Below, one piece after another: positions 1 to 7,124 of a DNA stretch of 64,000 nt (position 1 is the first letter of the stretch; each line of letters starts with the position of its first letter). The notes below the pieces were generated by a model. That model was not told where the DNA came from. It ran no database searches and saw only the letters and a program-made list of their open reading frames with translations. The translations under genes were made by a program, and so were the position numbers. Source of the DNA: Enterococcus pseudoavium NBRC 100491 (GTDB taxonomy: Bacteria; Bacillota; Bacilli; Lactobacillales; Enterococcaceae); assembly GCF_001544295.1 (NCBI RefSeq), contig NZ_BCQF01000002.1:147449-211448 (forward strand), read 5' to 3'.

Positions 1-2419
1 GTTCAAATTGTGAGCCCTTTACTGAGAATTTCTTCGCTGGATTAGCTTTTTGTTTCAAAGTCATCGCAAAAGCCCAGTTAATCGCTTGATCCTTTTGTTC
101 TTCATAAGACCTCATCCCCAATGCTTTTTCTTTAGCTGGACAAGCTTCGACACACAAGCCGCAGCCAGTGCAGTCTTCCAGTGAAACCTGAATTCGATAC
201 TTGAGTCCGTCCTTGCCCCGCATATCTCGAGTGATAAACCCGGCTGGTGCTTCCTCAAGCTCTGCTTCATCCGCAAGAAATGGCCGAATAGCTGCATGCG
301 GACAAACAAAGGCACACTCATTACACATCGTACACGCTTCTGGGATCCACTCAGGCACCTCTAAAGCAATTCCGCGCTTCTCATAAGCTGCGGTTCCAGA
401 AGGCATTACACCTCCAAGCATACCGTTTTCAATCAAATCATTAACTGAAAGCTGGTTGCCTTTTTGGCGATTGATTGGTTCCAAAATATTACGAACATAC
501 GCTGGTTTATTGCGCTCATTTTCCATCGTTGCAGTTTTGACTTCAAGTGTTGCCCATTCTGCTGGTACTTCAATTTTTTGTAGCTCAGCAACAGTAGCAT
601 CGATCGCCTGCCAATTTCTTTCAACGATTGCCCGAGATTTTTTCCCGTAAGCAGCATCAACTTCAGCTTTTAGCAGCGGTAAATAAGTCTCGTGGTCCAT
701 GATATCAGTCAACTCGAAAAAAGCCGTTGACATGACTTGATTGATCCGCCCACCTAAACCAGTTTTTTGAGCAATCTCCATTGCATTAATAATATAAAAA
801 TTAATATGGTGTTCTGCTAAATAGCGTTTCAGGCGATTTGGCAATAACTGCTTAACTTTCGCTTCATCCCAAACGGTGTTCAATAAGAAGGTTCCGCCAT
901 CTTTCAAGCCCTTCAATAGATCATATTGATGAATATAAGAGCTGTTGTGACAACCAACAAAATCAGCTGCCTCTACATTATAAGTCGAAAGAATCGCTTC
1001 TTTCCCAAAACGTAGGTGGGAATTCGTTAGCCCACCCGATTTTTTTGAATCGTAAGAAAAGTAAGCTTGAGCATAATAATCAGTATTATTTCCGATTATC
1101 TTGATTGCTTGCTTATTTGCTCCAACTGTTCCATCTGAACCCAACCCCCAGAATTTTGCTTGGAAGGTTGTTTTAGGCGTCAAATCTAAGACTTTGCCCA
1201 TTGGTAAGGAAAGATTTGTCACATCGTCATTGATCCCAACAGTAAAGCGCTGCTTCATATCAGCAACTGGTAATAATAAATGATCAAAAACAGCCACGAT
1301 TTGATCTGGCGTCACATCTTTAGAAGCGATTCCGTAACGGCCGCCGATCACGATTGGACGGTTGGTATGACGATAAAGCACGCTTTGAACATCTAGTAAT
1401 AATGGTTCACCGTCTGATCCAGGTTCTTTAGTCCGGTCCAAGACAGCGACTTTTTCAACGGTTGTCGGTAATTTTTCCAGCAAGTTTTCAGCTGGGAAAG
1501 GGCGGTATAGGTGCATATCAATAAAACCTACCTTACGCCCCTGCTGGTTTAAATAATCAACGGTTTGCTGAATCGTTGGGGATGCCGAACCCATCGCAAT
1601 AATAACCTCAGTTGCCTCTGGATCACCGTAATAATTGGTTAAATCATAGTTGGTTCCCCGAAGCTCATTAATTTTATTCATGTATTTTTGGACGATGGCT
1701 GGCATTTCGTCATAATAACGATTGACCGTTTCTCTTTGTTGGAAATGAATATCTGGATTCTGGGCTGTCCCAGAAACATTCGGCCGATTAGGATTCATTC
1801 CTCGTTCCCTAAATTCAGCCAATGCTTCCCAATTCATCATCGCCTTTAAATCTTCATAATCAATCACTTCGATCTTTTGTAGCTCATGACTGGTTCTAAA
1901 GCCATCAAAGAAATTCATGAAAGGTAGTTTGCCTTCGATACTGGCTAAGTGGGCAACTGCTGACAGATCCATGACCTCTTGTACGCCGCCCTCAGCCAAC
2001 ATACAAAAACCGGTTTGACGGGCAGCCATGACATCACTGTGATCACCAAAGATACTTAATGCATTCGTAGATACCGCCCGCGCAGCTACGTGAAAAACGG
2101 TGGGTAGCAATTCACCCGCAATTTTGAACATATTAGGTATCATTAGCAATAGACCTTGTGAAGCTGTGTAGGTGGTTGTTAACACCCCGGTCTTCAATGA
2201 ACCATGAACGGTTCCAGCAGCCCCTGCTTCTGATTGCATCTCCACTACTTTGACTTGCTCGTCAAAAATATTTTTTCGGCCTTGTTCCGCCCACTCGTCA
2301 ACCACTTCTGCCATGGTTGAACTGGGGGTGATTGGATAGATGCCGGCAACTTCTGTGAACGCGTAGGATATATGCGCTGCTGCGGTATTTCCATCCATTG
2401 TTTTCATAGTTTTCATCAT
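1..2419 (-). CDS. nifJ: Pyruvate:ferredoxin/flavodoxin oxidoreductase, C-terminus cut by window edge
   Basis: This enzyme oxidises pyruvate with CoA to acetyl-CoA and CO2 and passes electrons to ferredoxin or flavodoxin. The frame is open from the start to base 1, about 806 codons of a family usually near 1,170-1,200, so the thiamine-diphosphate domain lies outside the window. The N-terminus carries the pyruvate-domain motif YPITPSSTMAEVV. Near residues 695-705 and 750-760 there are two ferredoxin-type cysteine motifs, CTMCNECAFVCP and CTGCGLCVEACP, expected to bind two [4Fe-4S] clusters. The start is one of two adjacent ATGs (2419 or 2416) after GAGGTG; the second has better spacing. The gene follows the Nfn-like genes by 11 bases, in an operon led by a flavodoxin, which suggests flavodoxin is its electron acceptor. 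The family call is firm; the acceptor is inferred. Confidence 0.95.
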   Translation of the reverse strand, partial: MMKTMKTMDGNTAAAHISYAFTEVAGIYPITPSSTMAEVVDEWAEQGRKNIFDEQVKVVEMQSEAGAAGTVHGSLKTGVLTTTYTASQGLLLMIPNMFKIAGELLPTVFHVAARAVSTNALSIFGDHSDVMAARQTGFCMLAEGGVQEVMDLSAVAHLASIEGKLPFMNFFDGFRTSHELQKIEVIDYEDLKAMMNWEALAEFRERGMNPNRPNVSGTAQNPDIHFQQRETVNRYYDEMPAIVQKYMNKINELRGTNYDLTNYYGDPEATEVIIAMGSASPTIQQTVDYLNQQGRKVGFIDMHLYRPFPAENLLEKLPTTVEKVAVLDRTKEPGSDGEPLLLDVQSVLYRHTNRPIVIGGRYGIASKDVTPDQIVAVFDHLLLPVADMKQRFTVGINDDVTNLSLPMGKVLDLTPKTTFQAKFWGLGSDGTVGANKQAIKIIGNNTDYYAQAYFSYDSKKSGGLTNSHLRFGKEAILSTYNVEAADFVGCHNSSYIHQYDLLKGLKDGGTFLLNTVWDEAKVKQLLPNRLKRYLAEHHINFYIINAMEIAQKTGLGGRINQVMSTAFFELTDIMDHETYLPLLKAEVDAAYGKKSRAIVERNWQAIDATVAELQKIEVPAEWATLEVKTATMENERNKPAYVRNILEPINRQKGNQLSVNDLIENGMLGGVMPSGTAAYEKRGIALEVPEWIPEACTMCNECAFVCPHAAIRPFLADEAELEEAPAGFITRDMRGKDGLKYRIQVSLEDCTGCGLCVEACPAKEKALGMRSYEEQKDQAINWAFAMTLKQKANPAKKFSVKGSQFE

Positions 2420-2430
2420 TTGCACCTCAC

Positions 2431-3840
2431 TTAAACCAACTGCTCCTGCTTCGTCTTTTGAATGTATTGATCAATTTCATGTGCGGCAACTTTTCCTGCT
2501 CCCATGGCTAAGATAACAGTCGCTGCACCAGTTACAATATCACCACCGGCAAAAACACCCGGAATGGATGTCACACAGGTTTCTTCATCCGCATCAATAT
2601 AGCCCCATTTGTTCAAAGCTAATTCAGGGAAAGTATCTAATAAGACTTTATTGGCTCCTTGTCCAATTGCTTCAATCGCAGTATCTGCTTCGATAATAAA
2701 CTCACTGCCTGGAATGACGATTGGTCGGCGCCGACCTGACTCATCCGGTTCGCCTAACTCCATTTGCACACATTTGACCGCGGATAGACGGCCTGATCCA
2801 TCATCGATATACTCAACTGGATTAGTCAACCAATAGTACTCAATCCCCTCTTCCACGGAATGATGGTATTCTTCCTCACGAGCTGGTAGCTCTTCCAATG
2901 AACGGCGATAAACGATTGAGACTTTTTCAGCCCCTAAGCGCTTCGCTGAACGAGCCGCATCCATCGCCACATTCCCGCCACCAATCACGACTACGTTCTT
3001 CGATTTTTGGACAGGAGTGTCATATTCGGGGAATTGATAGCCGTGCATCAGATTGACCCGCGTCAAGTATTCACTGGATGAATAAACTCCGTTTAAAGAA
3101 GTTCCTTTGATTCCTTGGAATCTTGGTGCGCCCGCACCAACAGAGAGGTAGCAGGCATCAAAATCATTCAAGATTTCGTCCATTGTAATTGTTTTACCGA
3201 CCACTACATTTGTTTCGATCTTGACACCTTGAGCCACAATCCCTTCAATCTCTTGTTTAACGACTCGTTTTGGCAGACGAAACTCAGGAATACCATAAGT
3301 CAGTACCCCACCAGGAGAGTGCAATGCTTCATAGATCGTCACATCATAACCTAATTTCGCTAGATCGCCAGCAGTAGTCAGTCCTGAAGGCCCCGAGCCA
3401 ATTACTGCCACTCGGCCCTTATCACCCTTGTTTTCTTTGTATTCAAGTGGCTGTTGCAAAGCCCAATCAGCAACTAGACGTTCCAGTTTGCCGATCGCTA
3501 CCGGTTCAAATTTCTTCGAACGTCCCAAACGACAGACCATCTCACATTGTTTTTCTTGTGGACAGACACGGCCGCAAATCGCTGGTAAATTTGTATAGCG
3601 CCCTAGAATCTCATACGCTAATGACATATTTTCTTCTTCAATCGCCTTGATAAAACCTGGAATGTCGATCATTACCGGACAACCTGTAATACAAGGAGCG
3701 TTTTTACATTGCAAGCAGCGGCTGGCCTCAAGCCGTCCTTCTTCTAACGTATACCCTAAAGCCACCTCATCAAAATTCTTGTTACGAATCTCAGGTGCTT
3801 GTTCTTTCATCGGTGTTTTCGTATAACTGCGTTTAGCCAT
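2431..3840 (-). CDS. NfnL/GltD-like FAD- and NAD(P)-binding iron-sulfur oxidoreductase subunit
   Basis: 469 residues, the size of the small subunit of glutamate synthase and of the NfnL (NfnB) subunit of electron-bifurcating ferredoxin:NADP oxidoreductase. The N-terminal third has clustered cysteines (CLQCKNAPCITGCP, then CGRVCPQEKQCEMVC) typical of two [4Fe-4S] clusters. Two dinucleotide-binding folds follow: VIGSGPSGLTTAGDLAKLGY near residue 148 for FAD and VVVIGGGNVAMDAARSAKRL near residue 287 for NAD(P)H. No glutamate synthase large subunit is nearby. Instead the gene overlaps by 8 bases a second gene of the NfnS type and precedes nifJ. I therefore prefer an Nfn role (electron transfer between flavodoxin or ferredoxin, NADH and NADPH) over glutamate synthesis. 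Automatic annotation would probably call it gltA/gltD. Confidence 0.88.
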   Translation of the reverse strand: MAKRSYTKTPMKEQAPEIRNKNFDEVALGYTLEEGRLEASRCLQCKNAPCITGCPVMIDIPGFIKAIEEENMSLAYEILGRYTNLPAICGRVCPQEKQCEMVCRLGRSKKFEPVAIGKLERLVADWALQQPLEYKENKGDKGRVAVIGSGPSGLTTAGDLAKLGYDVTIYEALHSPGGVLTYGIPEFRLPKRVVKQEIEGIVAQGVKIETNVVVGKTITMDEILNDFDACYLSVGAGAPRFQGIKGTSLNGVYSSSEYLTRVNLMHGYQFPEYDTPVQKSKNVVVIGGGNVAMDAARSAKRLGAEKVSIVYRRSLEELPAREEEYHHSVEEGIEYYWLTNPVEYIDDGSGRLSAVKCVQMELGEPDESGRRRPIVIPGSEFIIEADTAIEAIGQGANKVLLDTFPELALNKWGYIDADEETCVTSIPGVFAGGDIVTGAATVILAMGAGKVAAHEIDQYIQKTKQEQLV

Positions 3841-4669
3841 TTGCGCTCACCTGCTTTTCATATCTCTCGTTGGCCAATAATTCTTCCGGTCGATACTGTT
3901 GCATCCGATTAACAAATTCACCCCAATCGACTTCTTCACCCAAAAATTCTGGTCCATCGACACAAGCAAATTTGATTGAATCTGCTACCGTTACGCGGCA
4001 ACCACCACACATTCCGGTGCCATCAATCATAATCGGATTCAAGGACACATAAATGGGCACATTATATTTTTGGGCGGTAATCGTACAGAATTTCATCATG
4101 ATACTTGGACCAATCGCCCAAGCCATCGCAATGTTTTCTCGCTGAAAGACTTCTTCCATTGCCTGTGTAACGACACCTTTTTGCCCTATTGACCCATCAT
4201 CTGTCATTAAAATTAGCTCATCGGAATATTTCCCACATTCTTCCTGCAAAATTAACAAATCCGCAGTTTTAGCCCCTAAAACGGTGATCACACGATTCCC
4301 GGCTTCTTTCAAACCTTTGACAATTGGAAATAGCGCTGCGATTCCCACGCCCCCGCCGACTAAGAGAACCGTTCCATAATTTTCGATATCGGTAGCTTTC
4401 CCAAGCGGACCAACAATATCTGACAAAGCTTCACCAGCCATGACAGTTGCCAGCTGAGCAGTCGATTTACCAATCACTTGAAAGATTAAGCGAACCCAGC
4501 CCGCTTCTTTGTCTGTGTCGACGATTGTTAGAGGAATCCGTTCTCCTTGTTCGTCGATTCGCAAGATCACAAACTGACCGGGTTGAGCTTTACTGGCAAT
4601 TCGCGGTGCATCGACTAAAATTTCATATTCTGTCGGTGCGAGCTCCTTGCGTTCTAATACTTTAAACAA
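3833..4669 (-). CDS. NfnS-like ferredoxin-NAD(P)+ reductase subunit (sulfide dehydrogenase beta-like)
   Basis: 278 residues with the layout of the small Nfn subunit and of dihydroorotate dehydrogenase electron-transfer proteins. An FAD-binding barrel comes first (PGQFVILRIDEQGERIPLTI near residue 30), then an NAD-binding domain (VLLVGGGVGIAALFPIVKGL near residue 100), then a C-terminal [2Fe-2S] site made by CGGC within GTGMCGGCRVTVADS and a later cysteine in FACVDG. It overlaps the NfnL-like gene by 8 bases, so the two are probably translationally coupled and form one heterodimer. The next gene upstream is a flavodoxin, 29 bases away. PyrK is an alternative family name, but no pyrimidine genes are nearby. 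Confidence 0.87.
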   Translation of the reverse strand: MFKVLERKELAPTEYEILVDAPRIASKAQPGQFVILRIDEQGERIPLTIVDTDKEAGWVRLIFQVIGKSTAQLATVMAGEALSDIVGPLGKATDIENYGTVLLVGGGVGIAALFPIVKGLKEAGNRVITVLGAKTADLLILQEECGKYSDELILMTDDGSIGQKGVVTQAMEEVFQRENIAMAWAIGPSIMMKFCTITAQKYNVPIYVSLNPIMIDGTGMCGGCRVTVADSIKFACVDGPEFLGEEVDWGEFVNRMQQYRPEELLANERYEKQVSANG

Positions 4670-4698
4670 ATTCTCACTCCATTCTTCCCGTCTGATCC

Positions 4699-5148
4699 TT
4701 ACTCCGCTGCTTCTACTAAACTTTTCACAAATGTTTTCAAGATTTCTTCATCATCATCATCTGCTTCGTTTTCAATCTTCACTGTATCTGCGGCCTTTTT
4801 GGCACCCGTCTTGGCAAAAGCGTCATCAAAGGTAATCGCTGCCTGACAGAAATAATCTGGATATAATTCGCTGTCTCCACTGCCGACTACACCATAGACT
4901 TTGCCTGATAAATCTTCATCAGGTAATTCTTCATGCAAATCTTCTAAATCAAAAGGCAGTTCACCGTCTCCATCAGTATAAGTAGCAAGAACACAAATAT
5001 CTGCATCTTCATAAAAATCAGCCTCGGCATCATCTGCTTCGACGCGTTCAACTTCAATGTCTAACGCTGTAAATGCATCCTCTAAAATTTCTGAGATCCC
5101 TTCAGTGTTCCCTGTGTTGCTGGCATAAACGATTTTTGCTAATGTCAT
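4699..5148 (-). CDS. Flavodoxin
   Basis: A small acidic FMN protein of 149 residues that carries single electrons. The phosphate-binding loop SNTGNTEGI is near the N-terminus, and the acidic loops around YTDGDGELPFDLEDL and GDSELYPDYFCQA fit the isoalloxazine-binding regions. I start at the second ATG (5148) because the first one, at 5157, sits inside the apparent Shine-Dalgarno (GAGAGGATG). It is the first gene of the operon that continues into the Nfn-like pair and nifJ. The context suggests that it is reduced by the pyruvate oxidoreductase and re-oxidised by the Nfn-like complex, although the sequence alone cannot show this. Confidence 0.93.
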   Translation of the reverse strand: MTLAKIVYASNTGNTEGISEILEDAFTALDIEVERVEADDAEADFYEDADICVLATYTDGDGELPFDLEDLHEELPDEDLSGKVYGVVGSGDSELYPDYFCQAAITFDDAFAKTGAKKAADTVKIENEADDDDEEILKTFVKSLVEAAE

Positions 5149-5192
5149 TTCTGTCATCCTCTCTTGAATAAGTTTCTTAGTAGTGCTTATAT

Positions 5193-5214
5193 AAAGTCAG
5201 TATTAGCTGACTTT
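5193..5214. promoter_or_regulatory. 8-bp inverted repeat in flavodoxin-nifJ promoter region
   Basis: AAAGTCAG-N6-CTGACTTT is a perfect inverted repeat 45-66 bases upstream of the flavodoxin start. On the minus strand it covers a possible -10 (TAATAC) that has a weak TTGTCT 15 bases upstream. The position fits an operator for a dimeric repressor. It does not match the Rex, Fur/PerR or CtsR consensus that I know, so the regulator is unknown. Confidence 0.4.
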
Positions 5215-5524
5215 TATCGTAGACAAATAAAGAACCATTTAATCATTACCTATCAGTCTAAAAGCTTTCGGACTTAGCAACATTTTCTATTCAAAAATCC
5301 ACTTTAGGTAGTTGCCACCTTGCTATTATCATACCTTATAATCAGTGATTATTAAACATAGCTAAGAAAAAAAATCTTTATTTTTATCGGCAGATGAAGA
5401 TTTGTTTGATTTTATCATCTTTGTTATATAAAGTTTGTTAACGGTACCATTAAAAATAATTTCAATAGCCATTACTAGTAAAAAATTATTTTAGCTACGC
5501 GTCACAGCTTTCATTCTCATGGTT
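5215..5524. other. AT-rich intergenic stretch with no recognised gene
   Basis: The stretch lies between the flavodoxin promoter region and the proposed left end of the IS element. I find no convincing ORF, tRNA or riboswitch core. It probably holds upstream regulatory DNA of the flavodoxin operon, separated by the insertion from the holA-side flank. Confidence 0.4.
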
Positions 5525-5537
5525 TTTTCATATAAAA
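5525..5537. repeat. 13-bp direct repeat, left copy, at proposed IS end
   Basis: TTTTCATATAAAA, identical to 7010-7022. It may mark duplicated target or core sequence at the two ends of the IS110 element. The AT-rich composition means a chance match is possible. Confidence 0.5.
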
Positions 5538-5541
5538 CATA

Positions 5542-5570
5542 AGAGGTTCGGCAAATTTTGCCGAACCTCT
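5542..5570. repeat. 14-bp perfect inverted repeat at IS left end
   Basis: AGAGGTTCGGCAAA, one base, then its exact complement. It lies just inside the proposed left end. No proper T-run follows in either direction, so it is not a clear terminator. It may be a recognition site, or a 5' hairpin that insulates the element from outside transcription. Confidence 0.5.
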
Positions 5571-5608
5571 AACGCTGTCTTGAAAACGAAGGAGCACTTA
5601 TAATGAAC

Positions 5609-5759
5609 TTGAGTAGTGACACAAACTCGAGGCTTTTATTGGCGGTCTTCCCCGTATACAAAACCGAGTGATTCGCTTTGTGAGACTAACGAATTGTCGC
5701 CCTCGTGCACGTATATAAAATTTCTTCAATTTTTCCAAAGCGAATCCGTCACAACTCAA
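5609..5759 (+). ncRNA. Candidate bridge RNA of the IS110 element
   Basis: The non-coding DNA directly upstream of the transposase folds into a closed multi-branch structure. The outer stem pairs 5609-5620 with 5748-5759 (11 of 12 positions). Inside it, 5625-5629 pairs with 5665-5669 (5 bp, 35-nt loop), and 5670-5680 pairs perfectly with 5736-5746 (11 bp), extended by 5691-5696 with 5727-5732. This gives two large internal loops, as in the target-binding and donor-binding loops of known IS110 bridge RNAs. The two loops share CGTATACAAAA (5653-5663) and CGTATATAAAA (5710-5720), which resemble the flanking repeat TTTTCATATAAAA. The pairing is read directly; the function is inferred from the family. 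Confidence 0.65.
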
Positions 5760-5780
5760 TAATTCTGAGGAGTGGTTTAG

Positions 5781-6941
5781 ATGGAAGTCGTTGTCGAACG
5801 TTGTTGTGGACTGGATGTTCACCAAAAAACCGTCGTCGCCTGCACACTTGTCGGAAATCTTTCGACCAATCGTCCGAAGAAAGTCATTAAAACCTTTGGT
5901 ACACGAACCTTTGAGCTACAAGAACTAGCTTCATGGCTTCACGATCAAGAAATTTCTACTGTTTTGATGGAAAGTACCGGACAATACTGGTATCCTATCT
6001 GGAATGTTTTGGAAAAGGAAGGATTCAAATTAATTCTTGCCAATCCTCAACGGATTAAAGGAATTCCTGGTCGAAAAACTGATCAAAAGGATGCCGAATG
6101 GATTGCCCAACTTGGTCGCGTGGGGCTCGTTCCTCAAAGTTATGTACCACCAACAGATATACAAGAATTGCGTTCCCTCACTAGAACTCGTACTCATCTT
6201 ATTGTCGAGCGAACCCAGCATAAGAATCGTATTCATAACATTCTCCAACAAGGAAATATTAAACTAACGGGATTTTTGTCAGATATCTATGGAAAGACTG
6301 GCAGAAAGCTCATCGACTTACTACTAAGTGGTGAAAAAATCGAAGAGGAAACCGTTCTAAGGTGTCTTCACTCTCGGGTAAAAGCTTCCCAAAGAGATAT
6401 TGTCGAGTCACTAAAAGGTACACTGACAAAAGCCCATCGGTTTGAGATGCAAGTTCACTTTGATATCATCGATTGTCTCGAGGAGCAGATTACTGAATTG
6501 AGTAAAGAAATTCGCATAAGAACTGCACCTTATCAAGAGATTATCGACAAATTGATAAAGATTCCAGGTATAAAAGAAAGTTGTGTAGAAGTCATTCTTT
6601 CGGAGATTGGACCGGATATTTCTGCTTTCCAAACACAATCCCATCTGGCCTCTTGGGCAGGTCTCTGTCCTGGAAGCTATGAAAGTGGCGGTGTTAGGAA
6701 GAAAGCGCATATCGGAAGAGGAAATAAATATTTGAGGACTGCCTTGTACCATGCCGGGCGGACAGCTGCGCACTCAAACAGCCACATCTTTTCCGAATTT
6801 TATCAGCGACTTGCAAGTCGTGGTTCAAAACAAAAAGCTGTGATTGCGACAGCGCACAAGATTCTTCGGGTCATTTATCGAACGCTGGAATCAGCAAATA
6901 AAAAAAGCTACTGCGATGGTCTTGGACTGACATCACAGTAA
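5781..6941 (+). CDS. IS110-family transposase (DEDD recombinase)
   Basis: 386 residues. The N-terminal RuvC-like domain shows the expected acidic set: D12 in GLDVHQKTVV, E64 in LMESTGQYW, and D101 and D104 in KTDQKDAEWIA. A helical middle section follows, then the C-terminal Tnp_20 domain with LIKIPGIKESC, SEIGPDIS and LCPGSYESGG; S302 in ESGG is the likely catalytic serine. In this family the protein recombines DNA under the direction of a structured RNA from the element's own non-coding end. The start ATG follows GAGGAG within TTCTGAGGAGTGGTTTAG, directly after the candidate guide RNA. The frame is intact with all key residues present, so the element may be active. Confidence 0.96.
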   Translation: MEVVVERCCGLDVHQKTVVACTLVGNLSTNRPKKVIKTFGTRTFELQELASWLHDQEISTVLMESTGQYWYPIWNVLEKEGFKLILANPQRIKGIPGRKTDQKDAEWIAQLGRVGLVPQSYVPPTDIQELRSLTRTRTHLIVERTQHKNRIHNILQQGNIKLTGFLSDIYGKTGRKLIDLLLSGEKIEEETVLRCLHSRVKASQRDIVESLKGTLTKAHRFEMQVHFDIIDCLEEQITELSKEIRIRTAPYQEIIDKLIKIPGIKESCVEVILSEIGPDISAFQTQSHLASWAGLCPGSYESGGVRKKAHIGRGNKYLRTALYHAGRTAAHSNSHIFSEFYQRLASRGSKQKAVIATAHKILRVIYRTLESANKKSYCDGLGLTSQ

Positions 6942-7009
6942 CTATCAAAAAAATTTTTTACAACCTTATTATAAACGAGGAGAGGCTTTTTTTGCCATTT
7001 TTTCGTTTG

Positions 7010-7022
7010 TTTTCATATAAAA
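7010..7022. repeat. 13-bp direct repeat, right copy, at proposed IS end
   Basis: TTTTCATATAAAA, identical to 5525-5537. It is 69 bases after the transposase stop codon, close to the holA-side terminator. Confidence 0.5.
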
Positions 7023-7071
7023 AAATACGTACATCCTCCCAAATTGAAACTACCTAACTTGTACGTTTAAT

Positions 7072-7115
7072 CAAAAAAACCGCAGATAATGAAAAAAATT
7101 CATTATCTGCGGTTT
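7072..7115 (-). terminator. Rho-independent terminator of the com-holA unit
   Basis: A 17-bp stem (AAACCGCAGATAATGAA and its complement, 7077-7093 with 7099-7115) around a 5-base loop, followed on the minus strand by a T-run. It lies 10 bases after the holA stop. Confidence 0.9.
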
Positions 7116-7124
7116 AACTGCTAT

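Larger units (their letters stand above)
5525..7022 (+). mobile_element. IS110-family insertion element (proposed limits)
   Basis: The element contains one IS110-type transposase gene flanked by long non-coding ends. The proposed limits come from a 13-bp direct repeat, TTTTCATATAAAA, at 5525-5537 and 7010-7022, giving about 1,485 bp per repeat-to-repeat unit, a normal length for the family. No long terminal inverted repeats are visible, as expected. The left non-coding part (about 240 nt) is longer than the right (about 70 nt), as in the IS110 subgroup, where the guide RNA lies upstream of the gene. It sits between the flavodoxin promoter region and the holA terminator and interrupts no gene that I can see. 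The gene is certain; the exact ends are inferred. Confidence 0.7.

Noticed and set aside
2431..3840. Glutamate synthase small subunit as the primary call
   Set aside because: No large subunit is nearby, while an NfnS-like partner overlaps the gene and nifJ and flavodoxin share the operon.
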